Below are positions 8,218 to 16,732 of a DNA stretch of 64,000 nt, one piece after another. Location of the stretch: contig NZ_LT629780.1 of the NCBI RefSeq assembly GCF_900105885.1, positions 2,790,001 to 2,854,000 of the forward strand, in the 5' to 3' direction. Position numbers and translations under genes: made by a program. This DNA is from Pseudomonas guangdongensis (GTDB lineage Bacteria > Pseudomonadota > Gammaproteobacteria > Pseudomonadales > Pseudomonadaceae). The notes beneath the pieces are model-generated. The model worked only from the letters and a program-made list of their open reading frames with translations, made no database searches and had not been told where the DNA came from. Each line of letters opens with the position of its first letter. Position 1 is the first letter of the stretch.

Positions 8218-9594
8218 TCAGCGCCCCTGGGCGCGGATGGCGTCAGCCGTGTACATGGTCGGGACGTACTTGCCCTCGTTGAGAATCGGCCCGCGCTTGG
8301 ACTCGTTGGTCATGCTGTAGCCGACGTACTGTCCGGAGTTGAGGTCGTGGTAGAAGGACGAGCCCGCCTGCCAGGCGCTCATGTCCGGGTGGTAGTAGTA
8401 GTTGATGAAGGCGAACTTCCACAGCTCGCCGCGGGCGTCGTAGTTGTCGGCCATCACCGCGTTCCAGGTGTCCTCGTCGATGAACAGCACGCGCTTGCTG
8501 TACAGGTGACGGAAGCCTTCCTTGAGGGTCGCCTCCAGCACCCAGACCCGGCGCAGCTCGTGGCGCATCACGTCGGGGTTGGGATGGTTGGGGGTGAGGA
8601 TGTCGGCGTATTTGATCTCGCCGCTGTTGGCCTTGAAGGTGTTGGCCGGGATGTACATCTCGCGCTTGCCCAGCAGCTTCCACTGGTAGCGGTCGGGCGA
8701 GCCGTTGAACAGGCGGTCTTCGTCGATGATCATCGTGCCGTTGGTGCCGATCATCGGCTGGTCGTAGCCGTAGCCGGGCATCTGCCGCACGCGCCGGGTG
8801 CCCGGGTTGTAGGTCCAGGCCTGGCGGCTGCTGGTGACGAAGTTGTACGGCTCGTGGGCGATGTTCATCGTGCCCTTCTCGCGCTGCGGCGAAAGGGTGG
8901 TGTTCCAGCTCATCGCCTGCATGCCGCTCTCGGTGACCGGCTCGACCGTGGGATCGTTGGCCTGGGACAGGTTGCGCTGCCAGGTGCGGCCCCAGGCGAT
9001 CTTGCCGTTGGGCAGCACGCTGGCGATGTCGCGGATGTTGTCCTCGGTGAAGGCGCGCACCGGCAGCTGGTGGTTCCACAGCACTTCCATGGCGTTCTTC
9101 GGAATCGGGAACGGCACCTGGCCGAGGCCCTTGACGCCCATGCCGTCGTTCTCCAGCTCGGCGGTCAGCGCATTCTGCCGGGCGCGGTCGCAGACATAGT
9201 CGGGATAGCGGAAGTCGCGATGGCCGGGGTAGACGTTGATCTTGTAGGTCTCGGGATAGCGCTTGAGCAGCGCCTTCTGCCCTTCGCTCAGGCGCTCGGC
9301 GTACTGGGCCATGTTCTGCGCAGTGATCACCGCCACCGGCTTCTCGTCGGCGTAGGGGTCGACCGGCTTCTGGCCGGAGAAGCGCACGTGGTTCCAGCCG
9401 GGCACCTCGCCCAGGTACTTGCCGGTGAATTCGGGGATGCTGCCGTCCGCGTTGCCGGCCCGCTCGGCGCCGGTGCAGGTCAGTTCCTTGCCGAGCTTGG
9501 CGGCTTCCTCGGGGCTTACCCTGGCGTGAGCATTGGCGATCAGTCCCGCATTGATCGCCAGCGCCACGGCCAGCACAACACCTTTTCTGTTCAT
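8218..9594 (-). CDS. DUF1329 family outer-membrane-associated protein (copy 1)
   Basis: A 458-aa protein with a signal peptide (MNRKGVVLAVALAINAG, cleavage near NAHA). The mature part has the DUF1329 pattern: CTGAERAGNADGSIPEFTGK near residue 40, DPYADEKPVAVIT, YRYPDYVCD-like segments and a C-terminal RRVWVLEATLKEGFRHLYSKR. The family has a LolA/LolB-like fold and is usually next to a DUF1302 beta-barrel protein in hydrophobic-substrate clusters. It is first in the DUF1329-SDR-amidase operon with a shared regulatory motif 73 bp upstream. A second copy lies at 24691-26064. A role in moving steroids across the envelope is inferred from context. The start at 9594 has GGAGACC upstream. Confidence 0.85.
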   Translation of the reverse strand: MNRKGVVLAVALAINAGLIANAHARVSPEEAAKLGKELTCTGAERAGNADGSIPEFTGKYLGEVPGWNHVRFSGQKPVDPYADEKPVAVITAQNMAQYAERLSEGQKALLKRYPETYKINVYPGHRDFRYPDYVCDRARQNALTAELENDGMGVKGLGQVPFPIPKNAMEVLWNHQLPVRAFTEDNIRDIASVLPNGKIAWGRTWQRNLSQANDPTVEPVTESGMQAMSWNTTLSPQREKGTMNIAHEPYNFVTSSRQAWTYNPGTRRVRQMPGYGYDQPMIGTNGTMIIDEDRLFNGSPDRYQWKLLGKREMYIPANTFKANSGEIKYADILTPNHPNPDVMRHELRRVWVLEATLKEGFRHLYSKRVLFIDEDTWNAVMADNYDARGELWKFAFINYYYHPDMSAWQAGSSFYHDLNSGQYVGYSMTNESKRGPILNEGKYVPTMYTADAIRAQGR

Positions 9595-9666
9595 TTTTAT
9601 TGGTCTCCGATGGGGTGGTCCGGCTTTCGAGCCGGGGTCCATGTTTCCCAATGGAGTGGCTGGCAA

Positions 9667-9682
9667 CATCGTCCGTCAGGAC
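9667..9682 (-). promoter_or_regulatory. Steroid-operon motif, site A
   Basis: Reads GTC-CTGACG-GAC-GATG on the minus strand. The GATG end is 73 bp upstream of the DUF1329 start at 9594. It is one of seven copies of the GTC-N6-GAC-GATG pattern in this window, each in front of steroid genes. Confidence 0.6.
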
Positions 9683-9730
9683 TAGGCAAGATCACTGCCT
9701 TATCGCCGGTTTTGTCCGCACGATAGCCAA

Positions 9731-9774
9731 CGCCGCAAGCACCGGCGCCTCGACGAGGCGCGGTGCTTGCGGCG
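9731..9774 (-). terminator. Terminator hairpin of the side-chain operon
   Basis: A long hairpin: 13-bp arms (9731-9743 with 9762-9774) continue, after one bulged base, into an inner 8-bp stem (9745-9752 with 9754-9761). It lies 17 bp after the stop of the acyl-CoA ligase, the last gene of the nine-gene minus-strand operon. Confidence 0.7.
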
Positions 9775-9790
9775 TGCGGGGAGGCCCGGC

Positions 9791-11479
9791 TCAGTTCAGG
9801 AAACGGCGCAGGAAATCCTCGCGCAACGCACTCTTGAGCAGCTTGCCGGAGGCGTTGCGCGGCAGCTCGGCAGCACTCAGCAGGATGTGCTCGGGCACCT
9901 TGAAGGCCGCCAGGTGGGCGGCGATGTGCGCATGCAGCGCCAGCTCGTCCACCCCGCTGCCCTCGCGCACCCGCGCCACCAGCGCCACCGCCTCGCCCAT
10001 GCGCTCGTCCGGCACGGCGAAGGCGGCCGCCTCGATCACCCCGTCCAGCCCGCTGGCGCAGGCCTCGACCTCGGCGGCGGCGACCTTCTCGCCGGCGCGG
10101 TTGATCAGGTCCTTGAGCCGGTCGGTGATGCGCAGGAAACCCTCCTCGTCCACGCAGCCGACATCGCCGGTGGCCAGCCAGCCGTCCTGCAGCACCTCGG
10201 CGGTGGCCGCCGGCTGCCCCCAGTAGCGGCTCATCAGGGTCGGCGAGCGCAGCCAGATCTGCCCCTCCCGGTCCGGCGCCTGCGGTGCATCCGGCGTGTC
10301 GCCGATGCGCACCTCGACGATGGGCAGCGGCCAGCCGACCGTGGCCGGCTTGTAGACGAACTGGTCGCCGCCGATGGCCGCGGCCACGCCGTTGCTCTCG
10401 GTCATGCCGTAGCCGGCGCCGCCGATGGCGTTCGGCTTGACGCCGGTGAGCTGCGCCAGCAGCCCCGGGTTGGCCGCCGCGCCGCCCAGCCCCAGGCCGA
10501 ACAGGCTGGCGGTGGCCTCGCCGGCGAAGCGCGGCGAGGCCAGCAGCTGCTGCATCATCGCCGGCGCGCCGTTGAACTGGGTGCAGCGCTCGCGCTCGAT
10601 CAGGTCGAGAGCACGCTCGGCGTCCCACTTGTACATCAACACCAGCCGCCGACCGCCGCGCAGGGCCACCAGGAACTGCGCGTGCAAGCCGCTGACGTGG
10701 AACAGCGGCACCGCCATCAGGGTGGTCGGCGCGAAGCCGCTGGCCATGATCGCCTGGATGCGGGTCGGCGAACTCATCGCGGCGAAGGCGCCCTGGAACT
10801 CGAAGGCGGCCAGCGCCTGGCACACCGCGCGGTGGGTGGACAGCACGCCCTTGGGCTTGCTGGTGGTGCCGGAGGTGTAGAGGATCAGCAGCGGGTCGTC
10901 GGGCTCGAACGCCGGCGGCGGCAGCAACTCCACCGGCTCGGCGAGCAGCCGCTCGTAGTCGCTGACCCGCGCGTTCTGCTGCGGCGCATCGACGGCGACG
11001 ACGCGCAGGTCGAGGGCCTCCAGGTCCTGTTCGAGCAGCGCCAGGCGCGGCGCGTCGCAGAGCAGCAGCGCCGCACCGCTGTCTTCCAGGCCGTGCAGCA
11101 GCTCTTCGCGCTGGCCCCAGCTGTTCAGCGGCACCACGATGGCGCCGCTGGCCACCGCGGCGACGAAGGCCACCAGCCAGGCCGGCTGGTTGCGCATGGC
11201 GATGGCCACGCGGTCGCCCTTGCGCACACCGAAGCGGGTGCGCAGCTGCGCGGCCAGACGGTCGACCCGGGCGAAGAACTCGGCGAAGGTCAGCCGCTGT
11301 TCCTCCCAGACCAGGAATTCGCGCTCGCCGTGGGCGCGCCCGGCATCCAGCGCGCTCAGCAGGTCCGGCGCGGCGTTGCGGAACGCGCGCGGGCCACCGT
11401 CGACGGGGGTGACCACTTCATAGGGTGAGCCGGGGGCGATCAGTTGCGCCCAGGCGGCTTTCCAGTTTTCCACTGTCAT
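9791..11479 (-). CDS. Acyl-CoA synthetase (FadD-type, probably steroid carboxylate:CoA ligase)
   Basis: A 562-aa member of the adenylate-forming superfamily. The P-loop YTSGTTSKPKG is near residue 200, the A5 motif GYGMTESNG near 335, the A7 TGD in GWLATGDVG near 435, and the C-terminal lysine motif SGKLLKS near 545. It is the last gene of the operon encoding ChsH1, ChsH2, Ltp2 and four acyl-CoA dehydrogenases, with only 15 bp to the gene before it. It probably activates a steroid side-chain acid (C5 or C3 carboxylate) for this beta-oxidation set. It differs from the FadD3-like ligase at 37373-38995, which lacks the N-terminal extension. The substrate is inferred from context. Confidence 0.85.
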   Translation of the reverse strand: MTVENWKAAWAQLIAPGSPYEVVTPVDGGPRAFRNAAPDLLSALDAGRAHGEREFLVWEEQRLTFAEFFARVDRLAAQLRTRFGVRKGDRVAIAMRNQPAWLVAFVAAVASGAIVVPLNSWGQREELLHGLEDSGAALLLCDAPRLALLEQDLEALDLRVVAVDAPQQNARVSDYERLLAEPVELLPPPAFEPDDPLLILYTSGTTSKPKGVLSTHRAVCQALAAFEFQGAFAAMSSPTRIQAIMASGFAPTTLMAVPLFHVSGLHAQFLVALRGGRRLVLMYKWDAERALDLIERERCTQFNGAPAMMQQLLASPRFAGEATASLFGLGLGGAAANPGLLAQLTGVKPNAIGGAGYGMTESNGVAAAIGGDQFVYKPATVGWPLPIVEVRIGDTPDAPQAPDREGQIWLRSPTLMSRYWGQPAATAEVLQDGWLATGDVGCVDEEGFLRITDRLKDLINRAGEKVAAAEVEACASGLDGVIEAAAFAVPDERMGEAVALVARVREGSGVDELALHAHIAAHLAAFKVPEHILLSAAELPRNASGKLLKSALREDFLRRFLN

Positions 11480-11494
11480 GTCGCTCTCCCGCGC

Positions 11495-12649
11495 TCAGGC
11501 CTGGGCATCGCTCAGCGCGCCGTAGCGCTGGCAGTGGTAGTCGCTGTCGCCGAGGCAGGCCTGGGCAACGCGGATGCGCTTGAGGTACAGGCCGACGTCC
11601 AGCTCGTCGGTGACGCCAATGCCGCCGTGCATCTGCACCGCCTCGTTGCTCACCTTGTCGGCGGCGATCCCGGCCTTCCATTTGGCCAGGCTGGCCAGGC
11701 GGGCGCGCTCGGCGGCGTCGAGGCTGGCGTCGTCGAGGGCGGCGAGGCCGGCCATCACCGCGCTGCGCGCCAGCGCCAGCTCGACGTACAGGCGCGCGGC
11801 GCGGTGCTGCAGGGCCTGGAACGAGCCGATGGGCTGGTCGAACTGCACGCGGGTCTTCAGGTAGTCGAGGGTGGTGGCGAACAGCGTCTCGGCGGCGCCG
11901 AGCAGCTCGGCGGCCAGGCACACGCGGCCGCGATCCAGCGCGGCTTCCAGCGCCGGCAGGCCGTTGTCGAGTTCGCCGACCAGCGCCTCGGCGCCGAGCG
12001 TCACGCCGTCGAACCGCAGGCGCGCGCAGTTGCGCGAGTCGATCAGCGCCGCCGGGGCGACCGTCAGGCCCGGCGCGCCGGCCTCGACCAGCAGCAGCGA
12101 CAGGCCGTGGGCATCGCCGCGCTCGCCGGCTGTGCGCGCCAGCACCAGATAGGCGTCGGCCTGGACGCCGTCGACCACGAACAGCTTGGCGCCGGACAGG
12201 CGCCAGCCGCCTTCGGTGCGCTCGGCACGCAGCGCGGTGGCCAGCGGGTCGTGGCGGCCGCTCTCGTCGATGGCCAGCGCCAGGCGCTTGTCGCCTGCGA
12301 TCAACGCCGGCAGCCAGCGCGCTTGCTGCTCGGCACTACCGGCCAGCTGCAGCAGCGAGCCGGCCAGCACCACGCTGGACAGCAGCGGACTGGCGGAAAG
12401 GTTGCGGCCGATCTGCTCGAACAGCGGGCCGAGGCTCTGGCAGCCGAAGTCCAGGCCGCCGCAGTCCTCGGGGAACGGGATGGCGCTCCAGCCCAGCTCG
12501 ACCATCTCGCTCCACAGGGCGGGGTCGAAGCCGAGCGGCGCGCGCTCGTCGCGTAGGCGGCGCTGCGCGGCCACCGGGCTGCGCGCGGCGAGGAACTCGC
12601 GCGCGGTGTCGGCCAGCAGGCGTTGCTCTTGGTTGAAAATCAGGCTCAT
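11495..12649 (-). CDS. Acyl-CoA dehydrogenase, divergent subunit (steroid side chain)
   Basis: A 384-aa flavoprotein of the acyl-CoA dehydrogenase fold. The N-terminal helical domain begins MSLIFNQEQRLLADT, the KTRVQFDQPIGSFQALQH region is around residue 235, and MHGGIGVTDELDVGLYLKR is near the C-terminus. Steroid degraders use heteromeric alpha2beta2 acyl-CoA dehydrogenases in which two unlike subunits share the FAD sites. This gene and the next one upstream (12660-13850), 10 bp apart, look like one such pair. The start at 12649 was chosen over an in-frame codon at 12697, which would overlap the neighbour. Confidence 0.82.
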   Translation of the reverse strand: MSLIFNQEQRLLADTAREFLAARSPVAAQRRLRDERAPLGFDPALWSEMVELGWSAIPFPEDCGGLDFGCQSLGPLFEQIGRNLSASPLLSSVVLAGSLLQLAGSAEQQARWLPALIAGDKRLALAIDESGRHDPLATALRAERTEGGWRLSGAKLFVVDGVQADAYLVLARTAGERGDAHGLSLLLVEAGAPGLTVAPAALIDSRNCARLRFDGVTLGAEALVGELDNGLPALEAALDRGRVCLAAELLGAAETLFATTLDYLKTRVQFDQPIGSFQALQHRAARLYVELALARSAVMAGLAALDDASLDAAERARLASLAKWKAGIAADKVSNEAVQMHGGIGVTDELDVGLYLKRIRVAQACLGDSDYHCQRYGALSDAQA

Positions 12650-12659
12650 GGCGTGTTCC

Positions 12660-13850
12660 TCACTTGGCGTCCGGCAGGCCGAGGACCCGCTTGGCAATGA
12701 CGTTGAGCTGCACCTCGGAGGCGCCGCCGGCGATGGTCATGGCGAAGCCGTTCAGCCAGGCCTTGGTGATCGCCAGCTCCTCGCCGCTGAAGGCGTCGCC
12801 TTCCCAGCCGAGGGCGTGGTAGCCGAGGGCGTCGAGGAGGATCTCGAACTTGTCGCGCTCCTGCTCGCTGTGCACCAGCTTCATGATCGCCATCAGCCCG
12901 GAGACGTCCTGGCCGCTGCGCGCCTCCTCGCCCATGCGCTGCACGGTGAGGGCATAGGCGTGCTCGTCCATCGCCGCGCCCAAGGCGCGGGCGCGCAGGG
13001 CCTGGTCGGCGGCGCTGCGCGGCTCGGACAGGTAGCGCTCGACCAGCGGCAGCAGGTGGAAGTGGTTGGGCAGGCTGGTCTCGCCGAAATTGGACATGGC
13101 CTTGCGCTCGTGCTGCAGCAGGCTCTTGCCCAGGGTCCAGCCGCCGTTGAGCGGGCCGATCAGCTGGCTCTTGGGCACCTTGACGTTGTCGAAGAACACC
13201 TGGCAGAACGCCGACTTGCCGCTGATCAGGTCGATGGGCGCCACGCTGACCCCCGGCGAGCGCATGTCCAGCACGATCAGGCTGATGCCCAGGTGCTTGG
13301 GCGCGTTCGGGTCGGTACGCACCAGCGCGTACATCCAGTCGGACTTGTCGCCGTAGGAGGTCCAGATCTTGGTGCCGTTGACCACGAAGTGGTCGCCCTC
13401 GTCGCGGGCGCTGGTCTTCAGGCTGGCCAGATCGGAGCCGGCATTGGGCTCGGAGAAGCCCTGGCACCAGCGGATCTCGCCGCGCGCCATGGGCGTGAGC
13501 AGGTCGCGCTTCTGCTGTTCGCTGCCGTATTCGAGCAGCACCGGGCCGAGCATCCAGATACCCAGGTTGATCTGCGGCGGCCGGCACTTGAGGCGGCGCA
13601 GCTCGCTTTCCAGCACCGCCACCTCGGCCGGCGTCAGCCCGCCGCCGCCGTACTCCACCGGCCAGTCCGGGCAGAACCAGCCCTTGTCGCGCATGCGCTC
13701 GAACCACAAGCGCTGGTCTTGGTCATGGAACTCGACCTGGCTGCCGCCCCACACCAGTTGGCCCTCGGGCAGCGGGGCGCGCTGCGAGGGCGGGCAGTTG
13801 GCTTCGAGCCAGGCGCGGGTCGCTTGGCGGAAATCGTCGATGGCGCTCAT
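12660..13850 (-). CDS. Acyl-CoA dehydrogenase (steroid side chain)
   Basis: A 396-aa acyl-CoA dehydrogenase. The substrate/FAD region is WCQGFSEPNAGSDLASLKTSA, followed by VNGTKIWTSYGDKSDWM. This is the same type as the FadE/ChsE subunits that act on branched, bulky CoA esters. The start at 13850 follows AAGGACAACAACAG. An open frame continues upstream to 14642, but that part is antisense to the next gene's frame and is not coding. Its partner is probably the gene at 11495-12649. It delivers electrons to ETF and then ETF-QO, both encoded at the right end of the window. Confidence 0.85.
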   Translation of the reverse strand: MSAIDDFRQATRAWLEANCPPSQRAPLPEGQLVWGGSQVEFHDQDQRLWFERMRDKGWFCPDWPVEYGGGGLTPAEVAVLESELRRLKCRPPQINLGIWMLGPVLLEYGSEQQKRDLLTPMARGEIRWCQGFSEPNAGSDLASLKTSARDEGDHFVVNGTKIWTSYGDKSDWMYALVRTDPNAPKHLGISLIVLDMRSPGVSVAPIDLISGKSAFCQVFFDNVKVPKSQLIGPLNGGWTLGKSLLQHERKAMSNFGETSLPNHFHLLPLVERYLSEPRSAADQALRARALGAAMDEHAYALTVQRMGEEARSGQDVSGLMAIMKLVHSEQERDKFEILLDALGYHALGWEGDAFSGEELAITKAWLNGFAMTIAGGASEVQLNVIAKRVLGLPDAK

Positions 13851-13936
13851 CTGTTGTTGTCCTTGTTGTTCTGCGCCGGGGCGGCGCTGGCGACGCCCCG
13901 GCGGGCAATGTGGCGAAGCCCGCGACCGGCGAGCGC

Positions 13937-15106
13937 TCAGCGCAGGGTGCGCGGCATGCCGAGGCCGAACTGGGCGATCAGCTCGCGCTGGATCTCGTTG
14001 GTGCCGCCGCCGAAGGTCAGGGTCACCGAGGCGCGCACCTCGTACTCCAGCTCGCCCTGCAGCAGGGAGGCCGCCGAGCCTTCGCGGACCAGCCCGTTGG
14101 CGCCGACGATCTCCGACAGCTTGCGCAGGATCTCGATCACCGACTCGGCGCCGTAGACCTTGGTGGTCGAGGCCAGCGCCACGTCCATGCGCTCGCGTTC
14201 GAGGTCGGCGGCGATGCGGAAGTTGATCAGGCGCATGGCCTCCAGACGCGCGTAGCACTCGGCCAGCGCGCTGCGCACCCAGGCCTGCTCGACCGCGCGG
14301 CGGCCCTGCTCGTCCGGGCTGCGCGCCCACAGGTAGACGCGGCGGAACAGCCCGGCGACCTTGTCCGACCAGGAGCCCAGGCCCAGGCGCTCGTGGTTGA
14401 GCTGCGCGGTGATCAGCTTCCAGCCGCCGTGCAACTCGCCGACCAGCATGTCGGCCGGCACCCGCACATCGTCGTAGTAGGTGGCCGCGGTCGGGTTGCT
14501 GCAGGTGGGGATCACCGTGTGCGAGAAGCCCGGCAGCGTGGTGTCGAGGATCAGGATCGACACGCCCTTGTGGCGCGGGCGCTCCGGGTCGGTGCGCGCG
14601 GCCAGCCAGATGTAGTCGGCCGCCTCGGCGCCGGAGGTCCACAGCTTGTTGCCGTTGACCACGAAGTGGTCGCCTTCCGGGCGCGCGGTGGTCTTCAGCA
14701 CCGCCAGGTCGGAGCCGGCGTCCGGCTCGGAGTAGCCGATGGCGAAGATGATCTCGCCGGCGGCGATGCCGGGCAGGAACTTCTCCTTCTGCAGCGCGCT
14801 GCCGTACTCCATCAGCGCCGGTCCCACGGTGCTGATGGTGACGAAGGGCAGCGGCGCGCCGGCGATGTTGGCCTCCTCGAAGAAGATCAGCTGCTCGGTG
14901 GCGGCGTAGCCCTGGCCGCCGTGCTGCTTCGGCCAGCCCACCGCCAGCCAGCCGTCGCGGCCCATCTGGCGGATGGTCTGGCGGTACAGGTCGCCGCCCT
15001 CCTTGCCGCGCAGCTCGCTGCGCAGCTCGGGAGTCATCAGGTTCTGGAAGTAGTCCCGCACCTTCAGGCGCAGGGCGTGTTGCTCGGGGGTCAGATCGAC
15101 GAACAT
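13937..15106 (-). CDS. Acyl-CoA dehydrogenase (steroid side chain, ChsE-like)
   Basis: A 389-aa acyl-CoA dehydrogenase. MFVDLTPEQHALRLKVRDYF opens the helical domain. IGYSEPDAGSDLAVLKTTA binds substrate and FAD around residues 125-145, and FGGGTNEIQRELIAQFGLG closes the protein, as in typical FadE proteins. It lies 10 bp downstream of ltp2 in the side-chain operon. Together with the less canonical subunit at 16704-17837 it could form the ChsE1-ChsE2-type heterotetramer that dehydrogenates 3-oxo-pregnene-20-carboxyl-CoA. The pairing is inferred from gene order. Confidence 0.85.
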   Translation of the reverse strand: MFVDLTPEQHALRLKVRDYFQNLMTPELRSELRGKEGGDLYRQTIRQMGRDGWLAVGWPKQHGGQGYAATEQLIFFEEANIAGAPLPFVTISTVGPALMEYGSALQKEKFLPGIAAGEIIFAIGYSEPDAGSDLAVLKTTARPEGDHFVVNGNKLWTSGAEAADYIWLAARTDPERPRHKGVSILILDTTLPGFSHTVIPTCSNPTAATYYDDVRVPADMLVGELHGGWKLITAQLNHERLGLGSWSDKVAGLFRRVYLWARSPDEQGRRAVEQAWVRSALAECYARLEAMRLINFRIAADLERERMDVALASTTKVYGAESVIEILRKLSEIVGANGLVREGSAASLLQGELEYEVRASVTLTFGGGTNEIQRELIAQFGLGMPRTLR

Positions 15107-15116
15107 GTCGCGCTCC

Positions 15117-16295
15117 TTATGCTGCGCCGAGGATCAGGCCGCTGGTCGGCACGCCGGTGCCGGCGGTGACCAGCACGTTCTCGACGTTGTCGACCTGGTT
15201 GGCCGCGCTGCCGCGCACCTGGCGCACCGCCTCGGCCACGCCGTTCATGCCATGGATGTAGGCCTCGCCGAGCTGGCCGCCGTGGGGGTTAATCGGCAGG
15301 CTGCCGCCGCGGGCGTGCAGGCCGTCGCGGATGAAGTCCTTGGCCTCGCCGCGCTTGACGAAGCCGAACTCCTCCAGCTGCGGCAGCACGAAGGGGGTGA
15401 AGTGGTCGTAGATCACCGCGGTCTGCAGGTCCTGCGGGCCGAGGCCGGACTGCGCGTACAGCTCGCGGGCCACCACGCCCATCTCCGGCAGGCCGGTGAT
15501 GTCGGCGCGGTAGTAGGAGGTCATGATCTGCTGGCCCTCGGTGATGCCCTGGGCGCCGGCCTTGATGATCACCGGCTTCTGCTTCAGGTCGCGGGCGTAC
15601 TCGGCCGAGGTGATGACCATGGCCACCGCGCCGTCGGACTCCTGGCAGCAGTCGAGCAGGTGCAGCGGCTCGGCGATCCAGCGCGAGGCCTGGTGCTCTT
15701 CGAGGGTGATCGGCTTGCCGTGGAAGAACGCCGCCGGGTTGGTGGCGGCGAAGTCGCGCACCGCCACCGCGACGCGGCCGAAGTCCTCGCTGGTGGCGCC
15801 GTAGGTGTGCATGTAGCGGCGGGCGAACATGCCGACCCAGGCCGCCGGGGTGTGGAAGCCGTGCGGCATGTACCAGCCGTAGTTGACGTTCTCGAAGATC
15901 GGCGTGTCGGCAAAGCCATAGCTGCCGGTGCCGAAGCGGTACCAGGAGCGCTCGTTCATCGCCCGGTACACCACCACCACCTTGGCCACCCCGGTGGCCA
16001 CCGCCATCGCCGCGTGCATCACCGGCGCGCAGGCGGCGCCGCCGCCGTGGGGGATCTGCGAGAAGAACTTGACGTTCTTGCAGCCGAGCAGGCGGGCGAT
16101 CTCGTACTCGGGCACCTTGTCCACCGAGTAGCTGCTGAAGCCCTCGACGTCGGCCGGGTCGATGCCGGCGTCGGCCAGGGCGCCCAGGGTGGCTTCCATG
16201 GCCAGGCGCAGCTCGGTGCGCCCGGAGTTCTTGGAAAATTCGGTGGCGCCGAGGCCAACGATGGCCGCGCGGCCGGAAAGCGAATTGCGGGTCAT
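15117..16295 (-). CDS. ltp2: Thiolase-fold lipid-transfer protein/steroid aldolase (Ltp2-like)
   Basis: A 392-aa protein of the SCP-x/lipid-transfer thiolase family. The N-terminus is GRAAIVGLGATEFSK, GGGAACAPVMHAAMAV is near residue 85, LDCCQESDGAVAMV is in the middle, and the INPHGGQLGEAYIHG and GTGVPTSGLILG motifs close the C-terminal half. In actinobacterial cholesterol degradation Ltp2 performs the retro-aldol cleavage of the 17-hydroxy-C3-side-chain CoA ester and needs the DUF35 domain of ChsH2. Here it overlaps chsH1 by four bases, and chsH2 lies two genes upstream. The aldolase role is therefore well supported by context. Confidence 0.85.
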   Translation of the reverse strand: MTRNSLSGRAAIVGLGATEFSKNSGRTELRLAMEATLGALADAGIDPADVEGFSSYSVDKVPEYEIARLLGCKNVKFFSQIPHGGGAACAPVMHAAMAVATGVAKVVVVYRAMNERSWYRFGTGSYGFADTPIFENVNYGWYMPHGFHTPAAWVGMFARRYMHTYGATSEDFGRVAVAVRDFAATNPAAFFHGKPITLEEHQASRWIAEPLHLLDCCQESDGAVAMVITSAEYARDLKQKPVIIKAGAQGITEGQQIMTSYYRADITGLPEMGVVARELYAQSGLGPQDLQTAVIYDHFTPFVLPQLEEFGFVKRGEAKDFIRDGLHARGGSLPINPHGGQLGEAYIHGMNGVAEAVRQVRGSAANQVDNVENVLVTAGTGVPTSGLILGAA

Positions 16296-16732
16296 GTCCT
16301 GTCTCCTGCGCCGTGCGGCAGCACCAGGGTGGCCGTACCGGTCACGTGGTTGCCCATGGAGTTCTTGCCCTTCAGGGTCACCTCGACGGTGCGGCTGGCG
16401 GCGTCGCACGCGCTCACCTCGCCGCTGAAGGTCATGCTGTCGCCCGGGTAGTTGGGCGCGCCGAGCTTGATCTTCAGATCCTGGAAGCGCGCGCCGGGGC
16501 CGGCCCAGTCCTCCACGTAGCGCTGCGCCAGGCCGCTGGTGGTGAGGATGTTCATGAACACGTGGGGCGAACCGAGTTCGCGCGCGGCGTCCTTGTCGTG
16601 GTGGCCGGGGAAGTAGTCGCGGGTGGCGATGGCGCCGGCGGTGATCAACTGCACGGTGATCGGAATCACCAGCTCCGGCAGGGCCTGGCCGGGGAGCACG
16701 TCGTCAAATGCCCTGGTTTTCTTCGAGGTCAT
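16292..16732 (-). CDS. chsH1: MaoC-like enoyl-CoA hydratase subunit (ChsH1-like)
   Basis: A 146-aa single hot-dog protein of the MaoC hydratase family. The hydratase signature D-x4-H is present as Asp39 and His44 (RDYFPGHHD). ChsH1 is the short catalytic subunit that pairs with ChsH2 to hydrate the steroid enoyl-CoA with the C3 side chain. The gene overlaps the preceding acyl-CoA dehydrogenase by 29 bases and the following ltp2 by four bases (ATGA), which points to translational coupling within one enzyme complex. Confidence 0.87.
   Translation of the reverse strand: MTSKKTRAFDDVLPGQALPELVIPITVQLITAGAIATRDYFPGHHDKDAARELGSPHVFMNILTTSGLAQRYVEDWAGPGARFQDLKIKLGAPNYPGDSMTFSGEVSACDAASRTVEVTLKGKNSMGNHVTGTATLVLPHGAGDRT

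Noticed and set aside
12660..14642. 660-codon version of the acyl-CoA dehydrogenase gene
   Set aside because: Only the part from 13850 matches the family. The upstream 264 codons are out-of-frame sequence of the neighbouring acyl-CoA dehydrogenase, whose own frame is clear.
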